Source: Bacillota bacterium
GTDB taxonomy: Bacteria > Bacillota > Clostridia > Acetivibrionales > DSM-1351
Assembly: GCA_023390335.1 (NCBI GenBank)
Contig: JAEWCZ010000010.1
Location: 1-64,000, forward strand
DNA length: 64,000 bases
Reading direction: 5' to 3'
Made by a program: the position numbers and the translations under genes. The notes below the pieces were generated by a model. It made no database searches. It had not been told where the DNA came from and saw only the letters and a list, made by a program, of their open reading frames with translations. Each line of letters begins with the position of its first letter. Position 1 is the stretch's first letter. Positions 36,844-45,192 of this stretch are shown here, in pieces.

Positions 36844-38349
36844 TTACCAGTTATGTTTACAATTATAGAATTTTGTTAAGTAGAATATAACAAAAAAGCA
36901 AATTCCAACGGACATTATTACATCAAATACCATAAAATTGTCAGGTATAATGATACTGACTATTCTCATAGCTGCAAAACTTGCAAGTCCGCATAGGACA
37001 AGGACAACTCCCCTTGGTAGTGAAAACCTGATTTCACAGGTTTTGCGGATTTCTATTAAATTTAAAATCAGTGCTGTCAATGATGTAACGGCTAGAGAAA
37101 TTCCTACGCCGTATATGTTGATTGAGGGAATACCGGTTAAAATGAAAACAAGTACCAGATTTTCCACTGAGACAATTAAGGAATTTTTCAGATTTATATT
37201 TTGTTTTCCCAGTCCGTTTAATATTCCAAAAGAGGCGGCAGCCACATAGCTTGAAAAATTACACACACCAGCTACCATAACCATTTTACCTAAATCATTT
37301 CTACTGTAAAAGAACAGACCAAGCTCACCCGGAATACAAATTGAGACAATCAGTGTTCCCAACCCTATCATACAGGATATCCTTAAAACCTGTGAAATCC
37401 TTTTTTCGGTACTCCACATGTCTCTTTTACTAAGACTTAAGGACATATCGGGGATGAGTACCGTCATCATGGAACCTACTATTATAAACGGAAGGTTCAC
37501 TGTTGTAAGAGCCATACCCATAAATTTACCTATTTGCTGTAAGGCTACATCATAGCTTACTCCGGCACTCATTAATCTTCTTGGTAGAATCAAGGTTGAA
37601 GCTGTGGTAAGTAAGGAGGAAATAAAACCGTTCAGGCACAGTGGACTGGAAATTACGAGAATATCGGCCAGCAGTTGCAGCGGGTTCTGTACCTTAACTC
37701 CTGAGGGTTTAAGTTTGCGAGAAACAAGCTTAAATCCTGTTAGCAGAAACAGCATACTGATTAATTCACCTATTGCAAGGGCAAAATATGCTATTGTAAC
37801 AGTATTTTTTATATCATTGAGCTGAAGCACCGCAATTGTTACGAGAAGTATTGAAATTCTTATACATTTTTCTAGAATATCAATTCCAGCCGGAATAGTG
37901 AATTTTTCAAAGCCGTAAAAAAAGCCTTTAAATATAGCGGACATGGGGATGAAAACCAGAGCTGGGCAGATGATTCTTAAGGCACTTAAAGCTCGGATAT
38001 CTTTTATTATATACTTACTTATAAATGGAGCATTAAAAAATACCAGTACAGCTACGGCGATACTCCACAGTCCCAGGAAGCATATTGCGACTTTAACGCT
38101 TCTGTGAAGATTTCTATAATCCTTTTTGCTGTTATAAACAGCACAGGTTTTTGAAATAGCAGTAACAAGACCATCAGTTGTAAGGCAAAGCAGCAGGGAA
38201 TAGACAGGCATAATGAGCCCATATAACCCAAGTCCTTCAGCGCCCAGTTTTTTTGAAAGTACTATTGAAAATGTAAATCCGATAAAGCCTGTTACCAAAT
38301 TTGAAAGTGTAAGTATTGCTGAGTTTCTATAAAATTTATCAAGTCCCAT
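36844..38349 (-). CDS. spoVB: stage V sporulation protein B-like lipid flippase
   Basis: 501 residues with about 14 transmembrane helices, starting FYRNSAILTLSNLVTGFIGF and containing KLGAEGLGLYGLIMPVYSLL, the MATE/MurJ-like polysaccharide-flippase entry. This is the MVF/MOP fold used by SpoVB for spore cortex peptidoglycan precursor translocation. A vegetative flippase role is possible because clostridia carry several paralogues. The gene is read away from the nearby FHA-FtsW-PBP cluster. Confidence 0.8.
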   Translation of the reverse strand: MGLDKFYRNSAILTLSNLVTGFIGFTFSIVLSKKLGAEGLGLYGLIMPVYSLLLCLTTDGLVTAISKTCAVYNSKKDYRNLHRSVKVAICFLGLWSIAVAVLVFFNAPFISKYIIKDIRALSALRIICPALVFIPMSAIFKGFFYGFEKFTIPAGIDILEKCIRISILLVTIAVLQLNDIKNTVTIAYFALAIGELISMLFLLTGFKLVSRKLKPSGVKVQNPLQLLADILVISSPLCLNGFISSLLTTASTLILPRRLMSAGVSYDVALQQIGKFMGMALTTVNLPFIIVGSMMTVLIPDMSLSLSKRDMWSTEKRISQVLRISCMIGLGTLIVSICIPGELGLFFYSRNDLGKMVMVAGVCNFSSYVAAASFGILNGLGKQNINLKNSLIVSVENLVLVFILTGIPSINIYGVGISLAVTSLTALILNLIEIRKTCEIRFSLPRGVVLVLCGLASFAAMRIVSIIIPDNFMVFDVIMSVGICFFVIFYLTKFYNCKHNW

Positions 38350-38426
38350 TAAAACTAACCTCGTATTTGCTGTGTTAATAAAGGTTATTCAAATGGCGAC
38401 CTCATTATGCCATCATAAAAAGGCAC

Positions 38427-38456
38427 AAAAAAAGAGGTTTCACAGTTACAAACCTC
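38427..38456 (-). terminator. intrinsic terminator of the DUF1294 gene
   Basis: On the minus strand GAGGTTT/AAACCTC with a nine-base loop, then seven T. It overlaps the stop codon. Confidence 0.8.
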
Positions 38457-38721
38457 ATTTTTTAGTGAGAAAATATATAAAAACAAATTGCGCTATAATT
38501 ATAAGAGGAATAATTGTCATGAAATACCAACGGCGGGTTTTATGCTTGAAAGTAAGCAATCCTAAATAAACCCCGATGCTGCCGCCAAGAATAGAAAGGA
38601 GAAAAAATGACCTTTCAGGGATTCTCCACAACCTATTTTTTGCTTTATATTTATCCAGTGAAACTAACACAAAACCGATTATATTTAAAATAATTACTAT
38701 TGTAATAAAGTATTTATGCAT
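38455..38721 (-). CDS. DUF1294-type small membrane protein
   Basis: The start at 38721 is chosen for its RBS (ACGAGGTGCTTAT); the frame extends 20 codons upstream. 88 residues with three helices: YFITIVIILNIIGFVLVSLD, then KYKAKNRLWRIPERSFFLLS, ILGGSIGVYLGLLTFKHKTR. The DKxxA..xxWRIPE...L GG..G..lG....rHKT pattern defines DUF1294, a membrane family of unknown function. Confidence 0.8.
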   Translation of the reverse strand: MHKYFITIVIILNIIGFVLVSLDKYKAKNRLWRIPERSFFLLSILGGSIGVYLGLLTFKHKTRRWYFMTIIPLIIIAQFVFIYFLTKK

Positions 38722-38926
38722 ATAAGCACCTCGTAATTCTTTAAACAACACTAAAAGAGTATTATATTTTATATCATACATTATTATACAATTAAAGTGT
38801 AGATATTGTTCTATAAAATCTTAAAAATAAGTCAACATTCCCACTCATAATAAGCTATAAGGATGGCAAATGACTCTCAATAAAAAGTAAAATATGGAAT
38901 TAGTTGTATATTTTCCCTGATCCGAT

Positions 38927-38955
38927 TTGAAAAATATATATAATTTATATATAAT
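38927..38955 (+). promoter_or_regulatory. sigma-A-type promoter of the FHA-FtsW-PBP operon
   Basis: TTGAAA (38927-38932), 17-base spacer, TATAAT (38950-38955), 32 bases before the FHA gene start. Confidence 0.65.
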
Positions 38956-38987
38956 AGAGAAAAACTTATTGACTGGAGCAGTAGCTT

Positions 38988-39416
38988 ATGGATTTTAGTT
39001 CGCTTTCGGTAGTATTTAGAATAATATTGGTAGTTCTAATTTTTATAATAATTTTATACGCTTTAAAAATAATATCAAAAGATTTAAAAAGAGGTAAACC
39101 AGGTAAAAACCTTGGCTGGAAGTTAAAGATAGAATATTCTGCTGACAAGAGCAGTCTTGAAGAGGGAGAAATTGTTCCAATTGGAAGTAAGCTCAGTATT
39201 GGAAGAAACAGAAATAATCAAATGGTTTTACCTTCGAGAGCTGTTTCAAATTTCCACGCTAAAATATACTTTGAGGATGGCAGGTACATGCTAGAGGACT
39301 TGGACTCCACAAATGGTACTTTTGTAAATGGCAACAGGGTGGATAAGAAGAGTTTGCGTCCGGGTGACGAAATTAGAATTTCAGAGACGGTCTTTACTGT
39401 AACAGACGACGATTAA
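38988..39416 (+). CDS. membrane-anchored FHA-domain protein
   Basis: 142 residues. One N-terminal helix (FRIILVVLIFIIILYALKI), a basic linker, then a forkhead-associated domain: PIGSKLSIGRNRNNQMVLPS, RAVSNFHAKIYFEDGRYMLE, DLDSTNGTFVNGNRVDKKSL. The R, S, H and N residues that contact phosphothreonine are present. It should bind phosphothreonine proteins at the membrane. It is first in an operon with FtsW/RodA and PBP genes, 26 bases upstream of the next, so it may link a Ser/Thr kinase to wall synthesis (inference). Confidence 0.88.
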   Translation: MDFSSLSVVFRIILVVLIFIIILYALKIISKDLKRGKPGKNLGWKLKIEYSADKSSLEEGEIVPIGSKLSIGRNRNNQMVLPSRAVSNFHAKIYFEDGRYMLEDLDSTNGTFVNGNRVDKKSLRPGDEIRISETVFTVTDDD

Positions 39417-39442
39417 AGCAGTTGGTAAATTAGGAGAACCAA

Positions 39443-40642
39443 ATGACTAAAAAATTAAGGATGTTTCAATTTTTAATATATGTATTTCTTTTTTTCGGGT
39501 TTCTGAACCTTGGAGTTTTAAAAAAGCCATTTGACCCAAAGGCAGGAATATTTTTCGGTATATTGGTTGTAATTATAGCGTTGACTACATGGATTCTTAA
39601 AAGGTTTTATCCAATGGGAGACAGAATAATATTCCTTTTTGCAATGTTGCTTTGTTCAATAGGAATAATCATGCTGTACAGGCTGAACATCAAGCTTGCA
39701 ACGAAACAACTGGCGTGGCTTTTATTGGGTATTTTAGCTTTTCTTTTTGTAGTACTTTTCCTCAAAAGAGGACTTGCTCAATTTGCCCGATTGAAATATG
39801 TCTTTCTGATAGGAACGATTATGTTCATGTCAATGGCCACCTTTATAGGCTATGAAATTCTTGGTGCCAAAAATTGGGTTAAAATAGGCCCCCTGAGCTT
39901 TCAGCCTTCGGAATTCGGAAAAATATTTCTGATATTGTATCTAGCAAGTGCACTTTCCAATGTAAATACCAGAAAAAAACTCATAGAACCGGGTATAGTC
40001 ATTTCAATAGCACTGGGATTTATGGTGATTCAGAGGGATCTGGGAACCGCGCTTATTATATTTGCAGTAGCTGTTACAATGGTGTATCTTGCAACCTCAA
40101 AGAAATTGTATGTATTAGTTTCACTGGGACTTTTTGTATCAGGTGGGGCAGCAAGCTACGCTTTGTTTGACCATATAAAAAGAAGAATTATGATATGGCA
40201 TAATCCATGGCCTTATGTGTATAACGAGAGCTATCAACTGGTTCAGTCTATGTATGCAATTGCTACGGGAGGGCTGTTTGGAAGAGGCTTAGGCATGGGG
40301 CATCCGGGTTATGTTGCCGTTAATGAGTCTGATTTTATTTTTTCTGTAATATGCGAAGAAATGGGTCTGTTAATGGGCTTTGCTTTATTGATTCTGCATT
40401 TTCTGCTATTTTATCGCTCAATAAGAAGCGCAATAAATGCAGAAAATAATTTTTCAAAGCTTCTTACAGCGGGGCTAAGTGTAATGATTGCAACCCAAAC
40501 TTTGGTTATTGTGGGTGGAGTAACAGGATTTATACCACTGACGGGAATAACACTTCCCTTTGTCAGCAGCGGAGGAACTTCCTTATTAATCAGTTTTCTT
40601 TCTCTAAGTATTATTCAGAAGGTTTCGGAAGGTGAAGACTGA
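39443..40642 (+). CDS. FtsW/RodA/SpoVE-family peptidoglycan polymerase
   Basis: 399 residues with ten helices. Hallmarks: GAKNWVKIGPLSFQPSEFGK (SEDS catalytic loop), VIQRDLGTALIIFAVAVTMV, YQLVQSMYAIATGGLFGRGL, FPFVSSGGTS-type GITLPFVSSGGTSLL. SEDS proteins are glycosyltransferases that polymerise lipid II outside the membrane together with a class B PBP; the PBP gene follows 24 bases downstream. Which process it serves (elongation, division or sporulation) is not decidable from sequence. Confidence 0.9.
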   Translation: MTKKLRMFQFLIYVFLFFGFLNLGVLKKPFDPKAGIFFGILVVIIALTTWILKRFYPMGDRIIFLFAMLLCSIGIIMLYRLNIKLATKQLAWLLLGILAFLFVVLFLKRGLAQFARLKYVFLIGTIMFMSMATFIGYEILGAKNWVKIGPLSFQPSEFGKIFLILYLASALSNVNTRKKLIEPGIVISIALGFMVIQRDLGTALIIFAVAVTMVYLATSKKLYVLVSLGLFVSGGAASYALFDHIKRRIMIWHNPWPYVYNESYQLVQSMYAIATGGLFGRGLGMGHPGYVAVNESDFIFSVICEEMGLLMGFALLILHFLLFYRSIRSAINAENNFSKLLTAGLSVMIATQTLVIVGGVTGFIPLTGITLPFVSSGGTSLLISFLSLSIIQKVSEGED

Positions 40643-40666
40643 AAGGCAATGGAGGCTTAACTAACA

Positions 40667-42082
40667 ATGGATAATTTAACTAATAATATAAAACGTATAA
40701 TGATAATTTTTCTAGTTGTTTTCTTTGTTCTCATAAGTTATCTGGCGTACTTCACTCTGGTGAAAGGTCCTGAAATAGTTACAAGGCCTGATAACAGAAG
40801 AATGTGGGATATCAGAAACAAGGTTGTACGTGGAACCATATATGACAGAAGCGGAAAGGAGCTTTCTGTCAGTCAGAAAAAATCCGGCAGCAGTGATTAT
40901 AAAAGGATATATAAGGGCGGTGCTGTTACCGCTCATACATTGGGATATTATGACCCACAGTATGGGATTACGGGTTTGGAAAACCTTTATGACAGCTATT
41001 TGTCCAGCAATATATCTGCGTCCCTGTTGGCGTGGATAGGAAATGGATTCAAAGAGGTAAATAAAAAAGGTGATGACGTTTATAGTACTCTTGACTATCA
41101 ACTTCAAAAAACAGCCTATGATGCCCTTGGCTCTTCTAAGGGGTCTGTAGTGGTGCTCAAGGTAGATACAGGAGAAATACTTGCAATGGTGTCGAAACCT
41201 TCCTACGATCCCAACAACCTCAACAAGAATTGGGAAACACTTATGAAAAGTAAAAATATTCCTCTACTTAACAGATCAGTTTCAGGATTGTACCCACCTG
41301 GCTCAACCTTCAAGGTCGTAACGGCAGTAAGTGCATTGGAGAATATAGAAGGTATAAAAAATGAGACCTTTACCGACAAAGGTAAGCTGAATTTGGGAGG
41401 AGGGTATACCCTCAGTAATGACCATGGGGAAGTTCTGGGTAAAATAAATCTTGAAAAGGCTTTAGTAAAATCAAGTAATGTCTTTTTCGGAAGCTTGGGA
41501 ATAAGGCTTGAAAATGATTTATATAAAACCGCGCAGGATTTCCGGTTCAATAAAGATATACCGTCTGATGGCGTTATAATTGATAAAAGCAGATTTCCAA
41601 AGTATAAGAGCTATGAGAAGGGTAATATGGCTCAAAGTGGAATAGGGCAGGCAGAAGTACTTGCTACTCCCGTACAAATGGCTCTTATTGCTCAAACAGT
41701 TGCCAATGATGGAGTTATGATGAAGCCTACATTGGTTAACAAAATTACCGATTATAGCGGCAATACAATACAGAGTCTTAAATCGTCAGAGGTGGAACGG
41801 GTTACTTCTGCTGAATATGCCGGTGAAATAAGAAAGTATATGAGAGAGGTTGTGTCAAAAGGCACAGGTACAAGAGCGCAGGTAAGCGGTATTCAGGTGT
41901 GTGGAAAAACCGGAACCGCTCAGCATATTGAAAGCAAAACGCCTCACAGTTGGTTTATCGGCTTTGCACCCTATAAAAATCCTCAGATAGCAATAGCAGT
42001 AATAGTGGAAGAAGGCGGCTACGGAGGGGTTGCAGCTGCCAGAATATCACAGAAGGTTATGAGCAGGTATTTTCATAAGTAA
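40667..42082 (+). CDS. class B penicillin-binding protein (PbpA-like transpeptidase)
   Basis: 471 residues. Membrane anchor at about 10-32 (MIIFLVVFFVLISYLAYFTL). Transpeptidase motifs: SxxK in YPPGSTFKVV, SxN in KSSNVFFGSLG, KTG in QVCGKTGTAQH. The short N-terminal part (RPDNRRMWDIRNKVVRGTIY) is that of PbpA/PBP2-like class B enzymes. It crosslinks peptidoglycan outside the membrane with its SEDS partner. The terminator-like hairpin at 42116 closes the operon. Confidence 0.9.
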   Translation: MDNLTNNIKRIMIIFLVVFFVLISYLAYFTLVKGPEIVTRPDNRRMWDIRNKVVRGTIYDRSGKELSVSQKKSGSSDYKRIYKGGAVTAHTLGYYDPQYGITGLENLYDSYLSSNISASLLAWIGNGFKEVNKKGDDVYSTLDYQLQKTAYDALGSSKGSVVVLKVDTGEILAMVSKPSYDPNNLNKNWETLMKSKNIPLLNRSVSGLYPPGSTFKVVTAVSALENIEGIKNETFTDKGKLNLGGGYTLSNDHGEVLGKINLEKALVKSSNVFFGSLGIRLENDLYKTAQDFRFNKDIPSDGVIIDKSRFPKYKSYEKGNMAQSGIGQAEVLATPVQMALIAQTVANDGVMMKPTLVNKITDYSGNTIQSLKSSEVERVTSAEYAGEIRKYMREVVSKGTGTRAQVSGIQVCGKTGTAQHIESKTPHSWFIGFAPYKNPQIAIAVIVEEGGYGGVAAARISQKVMSRYFHK

Positions 42083-42115
42083 GCGCTAATCAAAACATCT
42101 TCTAATAAAGAACAG

Positions 42116-42148
42116 GGGACAGGCTTGATAAAACAACCTGTCCCTTCC
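42116..42148. terminator. terminator hairpin between convergent transcripts
   Basis: GGGACAGG and CCTGTCCC perfect arms, extended by TTG/CAA. Short T-rich run on the plus side (TTCCC is weak), so confidence is moderate. Confidence 0.5.
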
Positions 42149-42169
42149 CGAATAAATTTGACTAATTGT

Positions 42170-42346
42170 TTAAATACTTACATCAAAATTACTACCCAAA
42201 CCCGGATTTACGCTAAGCTCCATCATTTTAGTCAAATCTGCGCCTTTTTGGTTCATATTATTCATTGCCAACTTAGCAACGGCAATATTAACGCTTTGGG
42301 CCAATGAAGCCTGGGACATTGAAATTGAAACAGCTGCAATATCCAT
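42170..42346 (-). CDS. YjfB-family small protein
   Basis: 58 residues: MDIAAVSISMSQASLAQSVN, then IAVAKLAMNNMNQKGADLTK, MMELSVNPGLGSNFDVSI. The M-D-I-A-x-x-S-x-x-x-S/Q start and the L.K.M..S..P.LG..hD..I end are those of the YjfB family, which is annotated as a putative motility protein but is functionally uncharacterised. RBS AGGAGTGTTTTGAA precedes the ATG. Confidence 0.75.
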   Translation of the reverse strand: MDIAAVSISMSQASLAQSVNIAVAKLAMNNMNQKGADLTKMMELSVNPGLGSNFDVSI

Positions 42347-42555
42347 TTCAAAACACTCCTCTCATAAACAGTCATGCTATTTTATTCGCGTAATCTTTAT
42401 TATATTTTACATCTTTAAAATCAAATGTTCAATTATTCTGTATTTATGCCGAAGAACTGTATCCTTGACTGCTTTATTAACAAAAAGTATAATAATTTCC
42501 ATAAAGGGTGACTTTAATACCCGGCTAATTTATAGAAAACAAAGGTAAGGAAGAC

Positions 42556-44313
42556 ATGAATATATTCATCAACAGAGATTATTTCCTTTTTGATGGTGCC
42601 ATGGGTACCTATTATTCATCAAAGTATAAAGACAATACTCCCTGTGAATTTGCAAATATAAATGACAGGAAAAACATTTTAGATATCCATTCGGAGTATA
42701 TACAAGCCGGTGCAAACGCCATTAAAACAAATACATTTGGTGCAAACCGTTTTTCATTGGGCTGTCAACAGTCAGAGGTTGACCAGATTATAAAATCGGG
42801 ATATGATATTGCCGTACAAGCTTGCTCGGGACAAGAAGTGGAAGTTTTTGCCGATATTGGCCCTTTACCTGACGGAAAAGGAGCCAATCCCGAAGAAGAA
42901 TATAAAAAAATTGTTGATAATTTTCTGGAATGCGGGGCGAAAAACTTTCTGTTTGAAACCTTTGCAAATACTGATGTGCTGATTGGGGTTGCAGCTTACA
43001 TACGCTTACGCTTGCCTGACGCCGTCATTGTCACCTCCTTTGCAGTTTATCCAGACGGCTATTCAAAAGAAGGACTTTTTTATATAGATATATTGGACAA
43101 AATGCATGCCAGCGGTCTTGTTAATGCAGTTGGACTTAACTGTATTAGTGGCCCGGCCCATATGTACCGTCTAATTAAAAAAGCGGATATCAGAGGTAAA
43201 AACATTATTGTTATGCCCAATTCGGGATATCCAGGCTCAGAAAGAGGCAGAACCGTTTATTATGACAATTCTGAGTACTATGCTGAAAAGCTTGAGGATA
43301 TAAAGAATCTTGGAGTGAAAATTCTTGGTGGTTGTTGCGGAACCACACCAAAGCATATCGCTGCTGCAGCAAAGTTACTAACCAGCCCACAACCTGTTGA
43401 ATCCAATACCGGCATAAGCACTCATATAGAGACATGCGACCATGCAAATGAAAATATTCTGGACAAACTTATTGAAAATAAAAAGCCAATACTTGTAGAA
43501 ATAGATCCTCCTTTTGATACTAATTGGGAATACATGCTAAGGGATGCGCTTCTCCTGAAACAGGCAGGGGCAGATATTATTACTATTGCTGATTCACCAC
43601 TTGCAAAAGCAAGGGCTGAAAGTACCATAATGGCTACAAAAATTCAGAGGGAAGCAGCTATACCCGTTATGCCTCATATAACCTGCAGAGACAAAAATCT
43701 TCTTGGGATAAAGGCATCACTTTTGGGTGTGCACATAGAAGGAATACGGAATGTCCTTGTCATTACAGGCGACCCCATTGCAAATATTGAAAGTAGCAGG
43801 ATAAAAGGAGTTTTCAGTTTTAATTCTTCAAAATTAGCAAATTATATTAAAAGCTTAAATAGCAATGTTTTTTGCGGACAGGACGTTAAAATAGCCGGAG
43901 CTTTAAATGTAAATGCAGTAAATTTTAGTGCCGAGCTAAAAAAGGCTTTTACTAAAATTGAAAACGGTATTAGCTATTTTCTGACTCAGGCCATTTATAC
44001 AAGAAGTGCTGTTGATAATCTACTAAAAGCCGTTGAGACTTTGGGAGTACCAATATTTGCAGGATTTATGCCAATAGTGGGATACAAAAATGCTCAGTTT
44101 ATTAATAATGAGGTTCCGGGAATAAATATAGATAGTGAAACAATAGAAAAATTTCGGGATAGAAGCCGTGAAGAATCAGAAAAGTTGGGAATGGAGATTA
44201 CCATGGATATCGTTAAGGAAATTTATCCTCATGTCTCCGGCTTTTATCTAATGACTCCTCTTAAAAGAACAAATGTAATTTGTGAATTGATAAAAAAAAT
44301 TAAGGAGATATAA
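42556..44313 (+). CDS. bifunctional homocysteine S-methyltransferase / methylenetetrahydrofolate reductase
   Basis: 585 residues. The N-terminal half (1-285) is a zinc-dependent homocysteine methyltransferase barrel, with FDGAMGTYYSSKY, AGANAIKTNTFGANRFSLG and the zinc ligands in GLNCISGP and LGGCCGTTPKHI. The C-terminal half (about 305-585) is a MetF-type reductase (VEIDPPFDTNWEYMLRDALL, VITGDPI). The fusion is known from YitJ-type proteins. It makes 5-methyl-THF and transfers methyl to homocysteine, but a corrinoid protein must mediate the second step. The next gene, 2 bases away, is the folate-binding partner. Confidence 0.9.
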   Translation: MNIFINRDYFLFDGAMGTYYSSKYKDNTPCEFANINDRKNILDIHSEYIQAGANAIKTNTFGANRFSLGCQQSEVDQIIKSGYDIAVQACSGQEVEVFADIGPLPDGKGANPEEEYKKIVDNFLECGAKNFLFETFANTDVLIGVAAYIRLRLPDAVIVTSFAVYPDGYSKEGLFYIDILDKMHASGLVNAVGLNCISGPAHMYRLIKKADIRGKNIIVMPNSGYPGSERGRTVYYDNSEYYAEKLEDIKNLGVKILGGCCGTTPKHIAAAAKLLTSPQPVESNTGISTHIETCDHANENILDKLIENKKPILVEIDPPFDTNWEYMLRDALLLKQAGADIITIADSPLAKARAESTIMATKIQREAAIPVMPHITCRDKNLLGIKASLLGVHIEGIRNVLVITGDPIANIESSRIKGVFSFNSSKLANYIKSLNSNVFCGQDVKIAGALNVNAVNFSAELKKAFTKIENGISYFLTQAIYTRSAVDNLLKAVETLGVPIFAGFMPIVGYKNAQFINNEVPGINIDSETIEKFRDRSREESEKLGMEITMDIVKEIYPHVSGFYLMTPLKRTNVICELIKKIKEI

Positions 44314-44315
44314 AA

Positions 44316-45101
44316 ATGATAATAGTTGGAGAGAAGTTAAACAGTTCCATACCTAAAATGTTTGAAAAAATGAAAGACAAGGAGACTGAAGCTATAAGGC
44401 AAATAGCCATAAGTCAGCAGGAGGCAGGGGCAAGATATCTTGATATTAACACAGCGATTTTCAGAGAAGATGAGTTTGAAATGCTAAAATATATTCTGGA
44501 TATTGTTCTGGAAAATACGGATTGCGGAATCATGCTGGATTCACCATCACCTGTTGTAATAGAAAAAGCTTTGCCTCTCATATCGGGAAGGGATATAATT
44601 ATTAATTCAGTGACACTTCAAGATAGGTTAAAAGAACTACTTCCATTAGTTAAAAGTTACAAGACGGGTATTGTAGGGCTGCCGATAGATGCTGAAGGTA
44701 TTCCTAAAACAGTGGAAAAAAGAGTGGAAAACTCACTTAAATTAATTGAAATAATGAACAAGGAAGGGATTAATAATTCGGACATCTATATTGACGCCCT
44801 TGCAGAAGCAGTAGCTGTAGAAAGTGAAGCGTCATCTATCACCATAAGAACTATAGAAGGGGTAAGAAAAGCTCATTCCGATGTTCACCTTATTTGCGGA
44901 GTCTCAAATGTTTCCTTTGGTCTACCCAAAAGGACAGCGATTAATTCAGTATTCCTTTCAGCCGCAATTTTTGCAGGTCTTGACAGCGGTATTGTGGATA
45001 TCACAAATGAACAGATTCAAAGTACTATTTATACTGCTGAAATGATAGCAGGGCGCGATGAATATTGCATGGAATACTTGGGTTATATTAGAAGTAAGTA
45101 A
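44316..45101 (+). CDS. pterin-binding methyltetrahydrofolate methyltransferase
   Basis: 261 residues: IIVGEKLNSSIPKMFEKMKD, QQEAGARYLDINTAIFREDE, GIMLDSPSP, IINSVTLQDR, CGVSNVSFGLPKRTAINSVF. These are conserved in the folate domain of MetH and in AcsE-type methyltransferases; the NVSFGLP block is diagnostic. It transfers the methyl group of 5-methyl-THF to a corrinoid. It is translationally coupled to the upstream bifunctional enzyme, so the pair supplies all methionine-synthase parts except the cobalamin-binding domain, which is not in this window. Confidence 0.88.
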   Translation: MIIVGEKLNSSIPKMFEKMKDKETEAIRQIAISQQEAGARYLDINTAIFREDEFEMLKYILDIVLENTDCGIMLDSPSPVVIEKALPLISGRDIIINSVTLQDRLKELLPLVKSYKTGIVGLPIDAEGIPKTVEKRVENSLKLIEIMNKEGINNSDIYIDALAEAVAVESEASSITIRTIEGVRKAHSDVHLICGVSNVSFGLPKRTAINSVFLSAAIFAGLDSGIVDITNEQIQSTIYTAEMIAGRDEYCMEYLGYIRSK

Positions 45102-45192
45102 GATAAAATATTTGTAGCATTTTGAACTATAAACACAGCATATATGATAGAATAATTTATACAAGTCTATAATAAATCCGGGAGAAGATAAT

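Noticed and set aside
42400..42555. Regulatory RNA ahead of the methionine pair
   Set aside because: The 150 bases are AT-rich without a convincing fold or known motif.
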